From NCBI RefSeq assembly GCF_016482785.1, contig NZ_JAEMXM010000019.1:38325-102324 (forward strand): a stretch of 64,000 nt of DNA, written 5' to 3'. Each line of letters opens with the position of its first letter. Position 1 is the first letter of the stretch. This document shows positions 7,467 to 15,763 of the stretch, one piece after another. Position numbers and translations under genes: made by a program. The stretch is from Paenibacillus alkalitolerans (GTDB taxonomy: Bacteria > Bacillota > Bacilli > Paenibacillales > YIM-B00363). Below the pieces are notes generated by a model, which was not told where the DNA came from, ran no database searches, and worked only from the letters and a program-made list of their open reading frames with translations.

Positions 7467-7481
7467 TTGCAAACGCACACA
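7467..7481 (+). promoter_or_regulatory. Candidate cre site (CcpA)
   Basis: TTGCAAACGCACACA fits the degenerate cre consensus WTGNAANCGNWNNCW at all positions and lies 23 bases before the sensor kinase start. The degenerate pattern occurs by chance fairly often, so this is modest evidence. Confidence 0.4.
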
Positions 7482-7503
7482 ACTGAGAGCGGGTGCAATC
7501 GGC

Positions 7504-9219
7504 TTGAAACAAACCCTGCGAGGTCGTCTATACGTTATACTTACCGCCAGTTCAATAATACCCATTTTGTTGATCGGCGGAATGTCCGTCTACTCTATTG
7601 CCTCTATTCTTGCAAATAAAATCGATAAAGGCATTCAGAGCAACCTTAGCATTGTTCAGCACAATTTGGAGAAAACATTGGAAAACTTGGACTATACGTC
7701 GCAACAGTTTACCGCAAGCGGTTTGATCGGGCAAACGATGGGTGAAATTCTCAAATCTTCGGATTCCTTCGAGATGTTGGCACTGAGAAATGTTATGCAG
7801 GAGAACATTACATTGTTGAACTTTACGAATCCGATCGTAGGTTTGACTCTGTATTACGACACCGAAACGATGGAAGTGCTTCACTCGAACCAGATTACGA
7901 AGGAACTTCGTTTCGAAGAGCTGCCGGCGCTGCTGGTTACGAGAGGGACTTCGTACTACGGACCGCATCAATCCTTGTATCGTTACAGCGATAATCTAGT
8001 ATTCTCCCAAACCCGCTACTTCGATATAACCGGCGAGTTCAAGTCGCGAGGCATCGGAGTATACGTGGAGACGAATTTCAGTCACTTTCAGAGCATTCTG
8101 GAGCCTCATCAATACGGGATGGACGCATTCCACCTGCTGGTGGACCGGGATGGAAAAGTACTTTACTCGGAGAATGAGACGCTGTACTCAGCCGGGGCGG
8201 AGTTCAAGCCGCTTTCTTCAAACAATTACAAAGAGTTTAGGCTGCAGAGCGAGCACGGTTTCCAAACGGTGCTGTACGTGGACCGGAACGACTACCAGCG
8301 GGAAATCAGAAAGTGGATGTTCCAGTTCTTGCTCGCGGCGCTGGTATCTTTGTCGGCCAGCGTACTGTTGGCGATCGCCGTCAGGAAAACCGTGTATAAA
8401 CCTTTGTTGAACATTAAGAAGGGTATTTCGTTAGTCGCCGGCAGTCAATTGGATACGGAGATGAAGAAGAGCGGATTGTTGGAGTTCGACTACATAATCG
8501 ATCACTTTAACGGAATGCGTCATACGATCATAAAGCTCATTGAGAAAGCGGAGCAGGAGGAAAAGATCAAACGCATCATCGAAGTGGAAAAACTGATGGC
8601 GCAGATCAACCCTCATTTCCTGTACAACACGCTAAACACGATTCAGTGGTTGGCACGGATGAAAGGGGATTCCGAAATTGACAGATTCGTGTCTTTGTTC
8701 ACGAACGTGTTGAACTATAACTTGGCCAAAGACGGGATGATCGTCACGATCCGCGACGAGATCGGCGCTTTGGAGGATTACGTGGAGCTGCAAAAAGTGC
8801 GCTATGATTACTTGTTCGACGTCCGTATCGATGCGCAAGAGGAAGTGTTGGATGAGCGGGTCCCCCGGTTTCTGCTCCAGCCACTTGTTGAGAACGCGCT
8901 GTATCACGGGTTGAAGGACAAAGACGAAGGCGGCCTGATCCAAGTGATTGTAAGAAGAGCGGATCAGGCACTGTCCATCCGAATCGTCGATAATGGAGCG
9001 GGCATGGACGACGAAGAAGTGCGGCAACTGCTGCAGGGCACGCAGCACAAATCGGGCTTGGGCATCGGATTAAATTACGTAGATAAAACGGTTAAGTCTT
9101 ATTTCGGACCGGATGCCCGTCTGATCATATCAAGCGAAAGAGGCATCGGTACGGAAATATCGCTTATGTTGCCGACAGGGGGAGGGAGCGGGAATGATTC
9201 AAGCGTTGATCGTGGATGA
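7504..9219 (+). CDS. YesM-type sensor histidine kinase
   Basis: A 571-residue kinase of the carbohydrate-linked YesM class. TM1 at about residues 11-33, an extracytoplasmic sensor to about 270, TM2 at about 272-293, a HAMP-like linker, then the His_kinase box AQINPHFLYNTLNTIQWL with the phospho-acceptor His near 371, N-box LLQPLVENALYHGL near 458-470 and G-box GLGIGL near 520. It should autophosphorylate on sensing a sugar or binding-protein signal and pass phosphate to the AraC-type regulator that overlaps its end by 26 bases. TTG 7504 is the only start keeping TM1; its ribosome site is weak. Confidence 0.9.
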   Translation: MKQTLRGRLYVILTASSIIPILLIGGMSVYSIASILANKIDKGIQSNLSIVQHNLEKTLENLDYTSQQFTASGLIGQTMGEILKSSDSFEMLALRNVMQENITLLNFTNPIVGLTLYYDTETMEVLHSNQITKELRFEELPALLVTRGTSYYGPHQSLYRYSDNLVFSQTRYFDITGEFKSRGIGVYVETNFSHFQSILEPHQYGMDAFHLLVDRDGKVLYSENETLYSAGAEFKPLSSNNYKEFRLQSEHGFQTVLYVDRNDYQREIRKWMFQFLLAALVSLSASVLLAIAVRKTVYKPLLNIKKGISLVAGSQLDTEMKKSGLLEFDYIIDHFNGMRHTIIKLIEKAEQEEKIKRIIEVEKLMAQINPHFLYNTLNTIQWLARMKGDSEIDRFVSLFTNVLNYNLAKDGMIVTIRDEIGALEDYVELQKVRYDYLFDVRIDAQEEVLDERVPRFLLQPLVENALYHGLKDKDEGGLIQVIVRRADQALSIRIVDNGAGMDDEEVRQLLQGTQHKSGLGIGLNYVDKTVKSYFGPDARLIISSERGIGTEISLMLPTGGGSGNDSSVDRG

Positions 9220-10591
9220 TGAGAAGCTGGTTCGTAAAGGGTTAATAACGATGATGCCGTGGCGGAAGTTCGGCATCTCCATCGCGGGAGAGGCGATGCA
9301 CGGCAGGCGTGCGCTGGATATTATGGCAAAGCAGCATATCGACATCTTGTTTACCGACCTGATGATGCCCGAGATGAGCGGACTGGATCTGATGAAACGG
9401 GTCAAAGCGGAGTATCCGGATACGGCCATTGTAGTGCTCACGTGCCATCAGGACTTTCAGTTTATTCAAGAATCTCTCCGGATCGGAGCCATTGACTATA
9501 TCTTAAAGACGCAGTTGGAAAACGAAGTGATGGAGGAAGTACTGGGCAGAATCGTTGACAGGTTTCAGGAGCTTCGGCTACGGTCGAAGGCGAAGGAAGG
9601 TGCGGTCGGTGACGGTTTCCTGTTTGTACCGGAGCGTCCCGGAGCAAAGATTAAAGTCTTGGAAGAAACGTTCGGTGATGAAGTACTCCAAGCGATCAAT
9701 CGCGGGGCTTGGTATATGAATAAGCATCGCGCGGAGGACGAGAACGCGGTGTCGCAATGGCTTGGGACCTCGGAAAGCATGGGATGGCTCGCCATTCATG
9801 TGCATGGTGGCGGCAGCGGCAGTTTCCCGGAGTTAAAGGAAGCGCTGCTTCATTATTTGGACAATGAGTTGTTTTACGAATATCGTCCCGGTCAGCGCTA
9901 TTATTCCATCAGATTATCCGATTCAGGCACACTTGAAACGGTCGCCTCGCCCGAACCTTACACCGCGGCCTGGTCTTCTCTCGAATGGGCTGTGAACGAA
10001 TCGTTGTATAATTCGTTATTGACACAGTTGAAAGAAGCCGAACTTAGCGGACCTCAGCTGCGAAAAATGTTTTGCACGGCCATCATGGAGTGGAATCTTT
10101 CGATCGTGCCTGTGGATCTAGCAGCATCTTGGATGCAGGGACTGGAAAGCTTCGCTTTTTGGGAGCAATGGAAGAATTGGTTGGAAGAAGTAAGGCGATG
10201 TGTATGGAATGCCTACCGAAGAAGTCAATTTCCGGACGAGATCGTAGCTGCGATCATTCGGGCGATCGAATATATGCGGCATCAAACCGACTTCAACTTC
10301 ACGCAAGAGCAGATTGCCGGCGTGTCAAATATGAGCAGAGCGTACTTCAGCCAATGCTTTAAGCAAATAACGGGTAAAGGATTTTTCGAGTACGTGCGCG
10401 ATTTGCGGATCACGTTGGCGAAGCGGCTTTTAGCCACGACGAATAAACCGATTTATGCGGTCGCCGAGCAGACCGGATTTCGGGATGAACGATATTTCAG
10501 CAAAATGTTTTTCGCCGAAGTCGGCGTCCTGCCCTCGGAGTATCGCAACCGCACGCAACAAGCGGAGGGCTCTTTCCCCGGCACCGTATGA
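9194..10591 (+). CDS. YesN-type response regulator, AraC-family
   Basis: A 465-residue regulator: receiver domain at residues 1-120 with acidic D8/D9, phospho-acceptor D55 in FTDLMMPEMSG and conserved Lys near 105; a middle region of unknown role; and an AraC-type double helix-turn-helix at the C-terminus (about 355-455), with IAGVSNMSRAYFSQCFKQIT and YAVAEQTGFRDERYFSKMFF. Paired with the overlapping YesM kinase, it probably activates the adjacent ABC genes. GGGGGAGGGAGCGGG precedes the ATG. The long linker is usual for Paenibacillus YesN proteins. Confidence 0.92.
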   Translation: MIQALIVDDEKLVRKGLITMMPWRKFGISIAGEAMHGRRALDIMAKQHIDILFTDLMMPEMSGLDLMKRVKAEYPDTAIVVLTCHQDFQFIQESLRIGAIDYILKTQLENEVMEEVLGRIVDRFQELRLRSKAKEGAVGDGFLFVPERPGAKIKVLEETFGDEVLQAINRGAWYMNKHRAEDENAVSQWLGTSESMGWLAIHVHGGGSGSFPELKEALLHYLDNELFYEYRPGQRYYSIRLSDSGTLETVASPEPYTAAWSSLEWAVNESLYNSLLTQLKEAELSGPQLRKMFCTAIMEWNLSIVPVDLAASWMQGLESFAFWEQWKNWLEEVRRCVWNAYRRSQFPDEIVAAIIRAIEYMRHQTDFNFTQEQIAGVSNMSRAYFSQCFKQITGKGFFEYVRDLRITLAKRLLATTNKPIYAVAEQTGFRDERYFSKMFFAEVGVLPSEYRNRTQQAEGSFPGTV

Positions 10592-10684
10592 TTTATGTTC
10601 GCGGGATGTAGAATTTTGTTTGCATATACTGACGTATGCCGTTGCGTTGGATACAAGAAAAGCAGGTACCGTTAACAATCGTCT

Positions 10685-10709
10685 ATCCCCCTTCGCATCG
10701 AAGGGGGAT
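10685..10709. terminator. Hairpin before the binding-protein gene
   Basis: ATCCCCCTTCG and its complement form a perfect 11-bp stem with a three-base loop, just after the regulator gene. A-rich rather than T-rich sequence follows, so this may be an mRNA-end or processing hairpin rather than a strong terminator. Confidence 0.5.
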
Positions 10710-10713
10710 TAAA

Positions 10714-10728
10714 ATGTAAACGTAATCA
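10714..10728 (+). promoter_or_regulatory. Candidate cre site upstream of the ABC genes
   Basis: ATGTAAACGTAATCA matches WTGNAANCGNWNNCW at every position, 18 bases before the binding-protein start. It suggests CcpA control of sugar uptake. Confidence 0.5.
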
Positions 10729-10746
10729 TTAGAGCGACAAGGGGGA

Positions 10747-12423
10747 ATGGCAGTGAAGAAGGCTCTTATTACGGCGATGGCTTTGTTCATGGTATTTATT
10801 TCGGCATGCGGCACCTCAGGCAGCGATGCGGGAAACTCGGAGGAACCGAAGGAAGCTCCGTCTTCTGAAGCGGGACAAGAGTCCGAGGCTCCGGCAAATA
10901 TCGATCCGTATGGCCCTGTGGCGGAGAAAGTGACGATCACGATCGGGAAAGCGGTGGCGGCCGATCCGAAGCTTCCCGAAGGAAGTACGGTTGAGGATAA
11001 CGAGTATACCCGCTTTATCGAAGATAAGCTGAACGTAGACTTCAAACATGCTTGGCAGGCGACGGGAGATGCATACGCGCAGAAAGTAAGTCTCTCGGTT
11101 ACAAGCGGCGATATTCCCGACGTCATGGTCGTGAGCAAGTCCGAGCTTACACAGCTCGTTCGTTCGGATCTGGTGGAGGATTTGACGCAAGCCTACGAAA
11201 CGTACGCTTCCGACAATTTAAAGGGCGCCTACGAATCGACGAACGGTTACGCGCTGCGGTCGGCCACTTACGATGGAAAGCTGATGGCGATGCCGAACGT
11301 GAGCCCGGGGGCCGATGGGGTAAACCTCCTGTGGGTTCGGCAGGATTGGCTCGATGCGCTCGGACTGCAGCCGCCTAAGTCGCTTGACGACGTATTGGCC
11401 ATCGCGAAAGCGTTCAAGGAGCAAGATCCGGACAAAAACGGGAAGGCGGATACGTTCGGGTTACTGGGCAGCCAAAATATTGTAAACCTTGGGAACAGCA
11501 CTTTCGGATTCGATACGGTATTCAGTTTATTTGATTCTTATCCGGAGCTTTGGTACGAGAAGGACGGCGAAATCGTCTACGGTTCCGTGCAGCCTGAAAC
11601 GAAGGAAGCCCTTGCGAAGCTCAGCGAGATGTACAAGAGCGGCTTGATCGACCAAGAATTCGGCGTCAAGAATACGGATATGGCGGTAGAGCATGTCGTC
11701 AGCGGGAAATCGGGCATCTTCTTCGGACCTTGGTGGCTGCCGTTCTGGCCGCTTAACGACGCTGTCAGCCAGGATCCGAAAGCCGAATGGAAGGCTTATT
11801 TAGCGCCGTTGAACGACGAAGGCGTAATGAATACGCACGTAATGGCTCCGACCGTACAATATTTGGTCGTAAAGAAAGGGTTCAAATCTCCGGAAGCGGT
11901 CGTTAAGACGTTGAACTACCAATTCGATATGGATCAAACGCAGGGAGAACAATTTTACCAAGGCATGGACGTGCCGTTTGGTTGGACGAATATGCCGTTC
12001 ACGCTGCTCCTTAGCCGGTTCGACGACAAGGAATCCAAAACGCTGAAAGTTCAAAGCGTCATCGATGGGAAAGCCGATGTTTCCACGTTGGAGGGCGAAG
12101 CGAAGCAGATATACGAATCCTATATCAAGGATAAGGAAAACCCGAAGAAAGATTTGGGCGCGTGGTCTCAGGCAAATGCCTTTATGACCGGAGTCAAACC
12201 GTTAACGGAAGACAATATTTACAGACAATACGGCGCTTTCTATGACCAAACCGAGACGATGACGAAGCGCTGGGCAAACCTTCAGAAGCTGGAGGACGAA
12301 GCGTTCTTGCAAATCATACTCGGTACCCGCTCTATCGATTACTTCGACGAGTTCGTTGCCAAGTGGAAAGAACAAGGCGGAGATAAGATCACGGAAGAGG
12401 TTCGAGAAGCCGCGAAGGAATAA
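10747..12423 (+). CDS. Extracellular sugar-binding lipoprotein (LplA/YtcQ-like)
   Basis: A 558-residue ABC substrate-binding lipoprotein: n-region VKK, hydrophobic ALITAMALFMVF, lipobox ISAC with Cys 21, then a low-complexity linker rich in Ser, Glu and Ala. The mature part has VTITIGKAVAADP, NLLWVRQDWLDALGL and a calcium-like loop DPDKNGKADTFG, typical of the long YtcQ/LplA class that feeds LplB/YtcP permeases. It would capture an oligosaccharide at the membrane. No ATPase lies near; this class uses a shared MsmX-type ATPase (family knowledge). GTG 10753 is an alternative start. The ligand is unknown. Confidence 0.92.
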   Translation: MAVKKALITAMALFMVFISACGTSGSDAGNSEEPKEAPSSEAGQESEAPANIDPYGPVAEKVTITIGKAVAADPKLPEGSTVEDNEYTRFIEDKLNVDFKHAWQATGDAYAQKVSLSVTSGDIPDVMVVSKSELTQLVRSDLVEDLTQAYETYASDNLKGAYESTNGYALRSATYDGKLMAMPNVSPGADGVNLLWVRQDWLDALGLQPPKSLDDVLAIAKAFKEQDPDKNGKADTFGLLGSQNIVNLGNSTFGFDTVFSLFDSYPELWYEKDGEIVYGSVQPETKEALAKLSEMYKSGLIDQEFGVKNTDMAVEHVVSGKSGIFFGPWWLPFWPLNDAVSQDPKAEWKAYLAPLNDEGVMNTHVMAPTVQYLVVKKGFKSPEAVVKTLNYQFDMDQTQGEQFYQGMDVPFGWTNMPFTLLLSRFDDKESKTLKVQSVIDGKADVSTLEGEAKQIYESYIKDKENPKKDLGAWSQANAFMTGVKPLTEDNIYRQYGAFYDQTETMTKRWANLQKLEDEAFLQIILGTRSIDYFDEFVAKWKEQGGDKITEEVREAAKE

Positions 12424-12440
12424 TCCATCTTACGCGCATA

Positions 12441-12480
12441 GAGAAGGGGACCCAAACGGGCAAGGGCGGGTCCCCTTCTC
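12441..12480 (+). terminator. Strong hairpin between binding protein and permease
   Basis: GAGAAGGGGACCC and its exact complement make a 13-bp stem around a 14-base loop. The tail is CT-rich, not a clean T-tract. Such hairpins after binding-protein genes often lower permease expression and protect the upstream mRNA. Confidence 0.7.
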
Positions 12481-12519
12481 CTTCTTCCAAGCGATTGCGT
12501 AAAGAAAGGTGAGTGTTCC

Positions 12520-13410
12520 ATGAAGTATAAGGGAATCGCGGTGCACTATCATCTCATGCTTCTGCCCGGGATGCTTCTCTTGCTGGTGTTTCAAATCGTG
12601 CCCATGCTCGGTATCGTTATTGCGTTTCAGGACTTCATTCCCGCTAGAGGCGTATTGGGATCCGAATGGGTCGGGTTGGAGAACTTCGAATATATGCTGG
12701 AGCTTGACGACAGCAAGCAAATATTCCGAAATACCGTGTTTATTGCAAGTATGAAGATTGTTTGCAATATCTTCTTTCCCGTCAGTTTCGCTCTTCTTTT
12801 GCATGAGCTCGTCTTCGTTCGTGTAAAGCGCTGGATTCAAACGATCGTCTATTTGCCGCATTTTTTATCTTGGGTCATCTTGGCCGGCATACTGACCGAT
12901 ATGCTTTCCGGGAACGGGCTTATTAATCAAGTGGTGATGTTGTTCCGGGAAGAACCGATTCTTTTCTTAGGAAGCAATGCTTGGTTTCCATTCGTCGTCG
13001 TCATAAGCGACGTCTGGAAAGATTTCGGCTTCAATACGATCGTTTTCTTGGCGGCTTTAACCGCGATCAACCCTTCTTTGTACGAGGCTGCGGAAATTGA
13101 CGGGGCAAGCAGATTCAGAAAGCTGTTCCATATTACTTTGCCGGGAATCGCTCCGGTGGTCGTGCTGGTGGCGACCTTAAGCATCGGTCAAATATTAAAC
13201 GCGGGATTCGAGCAAATCTTTAACTTATATAATCCGATTGTTTACGAGTCCGGCGATATTATCGACACCTGGGTTTACCGCGTCGGCTTGCTGGACGCGC
13301 AGTACGGCCTTGCGACCGCCGTCGGCACTTTAAAGTCGCTGGTAGGCTTTATTCTTATCGTAATCTCATACGGCTTGGCTTCGAAATATGCGAACTATCG
13401 GATCTTTTAG
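12520..13410 (+). CDS. Sugar ABC permease (LplB-like, CUT1)
   Basis: A 296-residue inner-membrane permease with about six hydrophobic segments, starting LMLLPGMLLLLVFQIVPMLG. The EAA loop that contacts the ATPase is seen as YEAAEIDGASRFRKLFHITLPG near residue 190, and LASKYANYRIF is the typical C-terminus of LplB proteins. It pairs with the next gene as a heterodimer for the sugar bound by the upstream lipoprotein. AAAGAAAGGTGAG precedes the ATG. The same arrangement occurs again at 52640-54498. Confidence 0.93.
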   Translation: MKYKGIAVHYHLMLLPGMLLLLVFQIVPMLGIVIAFQDFIPARGVLGSEWVGLENFEYMLELDDSKQIFRNTVFIASMKIVCNIFFPVSFALLLHELVFVRVKRWIQTIVYLPHFLSWVILAGILTDMLSGNGLINQVVMLFREEPILFLGSNAWFPFVVVISDVWKDFGFNTIVFLAALTAINPSLYEAAEIDGASRFRKLFHITLPGIAPVVVLVATLSIGQILNAGFEQIFNLYNPIVYESGDIIDTWVYRVGLLDAQYGLATAVGTLKSLVGFILIVISYGLASKYANYRIF

Positions 13411-13446
13411 ACAAACGTCCGCAAGATTGGACTGGAGGGAAGGTTT

Positions 13447-14316
13447 GTGGCAAGAAGAAAACTGACTCTAACGGACATTATAATCCTTTGCATCCTGCTC
13501 GCGGTGTCCTTTACTTGCTTTTTGCCGGTGGTGCACGTAATCGCCGTCTCATTCAGCGATAAAGCTGCCGCCGCCGCCGGTCTCGTTACGCTCTTTCCCG
13601 TCGGGTTCACTGCGTTCCCTTATAAGTATCTCTTGGACGACCAACAGTTTTTTCGCTCCTTACTCGTTTCCGTCGAAAGGGTGCTGCTTGGCGGCGGGAT
13701 TAATTTGCTTTTGACCATACTCATGGCATACGCATTATCGAAGGAGAAGAAGGAATTCCCCGGCCGCAACGTGTACATGTGGATAATCGTATTCACGATG
13801 CTATTTAACGGCGGCTTGATCCCATGGTTTATGGTCGTTAAGACCGTCGGCTTGCTGGATACGATCTGGGCGCTTGTACTTCCCGGCGCCGTGCCGGTCT
13901 TTAACGTTATTTTATTAATGAACTTCTTCAGAGGAATACCGAAGGAAATTAAGGAGGCTGCCGTCGTAGACGGCGCAGGTCCTTGGAGAACGATGATCCA
14001 AATGTTCGTTCCGCTTGCCTTGCCTGCGATCGCCACGGTGACGCTATTCAGCGTTGTCGGCCATTGGAACGCGTTTTTCGACGGATTGATTCTGATTAAC
14101 AAGCAGGAGAATGTTCCGCTGCAGACTTACATTCAACAGCTTGTTGTCCGTCCCGCTGATTTCAGTTCCATGCGGGCGGAAGATATCGCAAACCTGTCGC
14201 AGCGCACGTTTAACGCGGCTAAGATTGTCGTCACGATGCTTCCGATCCTGCTCATTTACCCGTTTCTCCAGCGTTACTTCGTGCAAGGCATTACGCTTGG
14301 ATCGGTAAAGGAGTAG
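13447..14316 (+). CDS. Sugar ABC permease (YtcP-like, CUT1)
   Basis: A 289-residue permease of the MalG/YtcP side: first membrane segment ILCILLAVSFTCFLPVVHVI, EAA loop EAAVVDGAGPWRTMIQMF near residue 180, and C-terminus LQRYFVQGITLGSVKE characteristic of YtcP-type partners. GTG start at 13447 after TGGAGGGAAGG. It completes a binding protein/permease/permease set. Its stop codon is followed with no gap by a fragment of a GH43 gene in another frame, so the operon's original 3' gene appears deleted. Confidence 0.93.
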   Translation: MARRKLTLTDIIILCILLAVSFTCFLPVVHVIAVSFSDKAAAAAGLVTLFPVGFTAFPYKYLLDDQQFFRSLLVSVERVLLGGGINLLLTILMAYALSKEKKEFPGRNVYMWIIVFTMLFNGGLIPWFMVVKTVGLLDTIWALVLPGAVPVFNVILLMNFFRGIPKEIKEAAVVDGAGPWRTMIQMFVPLALPAIATVTLFSVVGHWNAFFDGLILINKQENVPLQTYIQQLVVRPADFSSMRAEDIANLSQRTFNAAKIVVTMLPILLIYPFLQRYFVQGITLGSVKE

Positions 14317-14396
14317 AGTGGGCTCCTTCGGTCGCGAAATACAACGGAAAGTATTATATGTACTTTACGGCAGAACAGCAGATCGGCGTCGTCACG
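14316..14396 (+). pseudogene. Remnant of a GH43-type glycosidase
   Basis: Starting inside the permease stop codon, an open frame reads EWAPSVAKYNGKYYMYFTAE then QQIGVVT. This matches the N-terminal blade of GH43 arabinofuranosidase/xylosidase-type enzymes (pattern W-A-P-x-V-x-x-x-x-G-x-Y-Y-x-Y-F). About 27 residues remain; what follows is unrelated and runs into a terminator. No start or upstream portion exists. I infer deletion of a glycosidase gene that once ended this sugar-uptake operon. Confidence 0.7.
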
Positions 14397-14431
14397 CGAC
14401 TGCGTGAAAATGAATGTCCGCTAATTGTCTT

Positions 14432-14461
14432 TTCCCGCATTTATTGCGGGAATTTTTTTTA
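14432..14461 (+). terminator. Rho-independent terminator of the ABC operon
   Basis: TTCCCGCA and TGCGGGAA enclose a five-base loop and are followed by eight or more Ts, a textbook intrinsic terminator. Confidence 0.9.
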
Positions 14462-14530
14462 TAAAACAAAATTGATATATACAGATAGACAGATCCACTA
14501 GTAAAATAAGGAAATCGGCGGAAACAGACA

Positions 14531-14546
14531 TATAACTAGAGTTATA
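14531..14546. promoter_or_regulatory. Candidate operator palindrome upstream of serine hydrolases
   Basis: TATAACT-AG-AGTTATA has two perfect 7-base arms 30 bases before the first gene of the hydrolase/exporter operon. It may be an operator; the matching regulator is not in view. Confidence 0.4.
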
Positions 14547-14575
14547 AAAATGTAGAGTCGGGAGTGATCAAGAGC

Positions 14576-15745
14576 ATGGCAAGCGCAAGCACGACGGCAA
14601 TCCACGAAGGAAGAACGGACACCGCGCCGGAACGAGTCGGACTCGATTCGCAGCGGTTGGAGGTTCTGGACCGGCATTTCATCGGGCTGATCGACGCCGG
14701 GAAGCTGCAAGGAGCAAGCTATTTGTTAGCCAGGGACGGAAAAATCGCGGCTCATCGCTCAATGGGCAAGCTGACATTCAAAGACGACGGCAAAGACCTG
14801 CTGCCGGACTCCGTCCGCAAAGTGTATTCGATTACGAAGGTTGTGACGGCCGTAGCGATAGGGCAGCTAGTTGAACAGGGTAAGCTGTTTTGGCAGCAGC
14901 CGGTTGCAGACGTCATCAAGGAGTTCGATACGGATTTGCACCGGAAAATCACTATTTGGCATCTGCTGACGCACACGTCGGGGCTGGCGGGCGATCCCGG
15001 CCAAAATATGGAACCGTATTCAATCCCTTGGTACGAATGGCACGCTTGGGAGAAAAAACAGAAAGCTGACAAGTGGGAAGCTGGCGATTGGGTGAAGCTG
15101 ATGCTCGCGGGTCCTTTGCGGGCGAAACCCGGCGAAGAGTGGATTTACTGCACGTCCGGTTTCGGAGTTCTTGGGGAAATCATTGCAAGAGTGTCGGGCC
15201 AATCGTTCGAGGATTACTTAAACGACCGCATATTCAAGCCGCTTGGCATGAACCATTCATTCTTCACGGTTCCTGAAGAATTGAGAAAGGAAACTTGTTA
15301 CACGGGGGAATGGGAAGAAAAGGAAATATTCGAGCCGCCGCTCGACCGTACCGGAATGCCGCCCAGAGGAGGCAACGGGCTTTACTCCACTCTGGAAGAT
15401 TTGTGGAAGTTCGGTCAAGCGATGCTCGACGGCGGATCGTTTGGCGGCAGCCAGATACTCGGCCGCAGAACGATACAGATGATAGTATCCAATCAGCTGC
15501 GCAATGTCCGTTGTTACTCATGGGGACAAAACAATAATAATGTCAAGCATGGGATCGGTTGGTCGCTTAATAGCGATGATATTTGTTCGCCGGGAACATA
15601 TTCCCATGAAGGGTTCGGTCACAGCGGATTGTACATAGATCCGAAAGAGCGGCTCGTATTCGTTTACTTCGTTCCGAACCGGGCCGGTTGGGTTGCGGAG
15701 GCGGTCATTAATCCGCGGGCTATCGCATGGTCTTCGATTATTTAA
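14576..15745 (+). CDS. Serine hydrolase, class C beta-lactamase fold
   Basis: A 389-residue member of the beta-lactamase/DD-peptidase/esterase superfamily. The nucleophile motif SxxK appears as VYSITKVV near residue 85, HLLTHTSGLAG follows, and the second motif is a non-standard YCTSG rather than YxN; FGHSGLY near the C-terminus takes the place of the KTG/HxG box. No signal peptide, so probably cytoplasmic esterase or peptidase activity rather than resistance. ATG 14576 is favoured over GTG 14564 by the position of GGGAG. First gene of a five-gene operon. Confidence 0.85.
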   Translation: MASASTTAIHEGRTDTAPERVGLDSQRLEVLDRHFIGLIDAGKLQGASYLLARDGKIAAHRSMGKLTFKDDGKDLLPDSVRKVYSITKVVTAVAIGQLVEQGKLFWQQPVADVIKEFDTDLHRKITIWHLLTHTSGLAGDPGQNMEPYSIPWYEWHAWEKKQKADKWEAGDWVKLMLAGPLRAKPGEEWIYCTSGFGVLGEIIARVSGQSFEDYLNDRIFKPLGMNHSFFTVPEELRKETCYTGEWEEKEIFEPPLDRTGMPPRGGNGLYSTLEDLWKFGQAMLDGGSFGGSQILGRRTIQMIVSNQLRNVRCYSWGQNNNNVKHGIGWSLNSDDICSPGTYSHEGFGHSGLYIDPKERLVFVYFVPNRAGWVAEAVINPRAIAWSSII

Positions 15746-15763
15746 GGGGAGGTATGATCGGAT

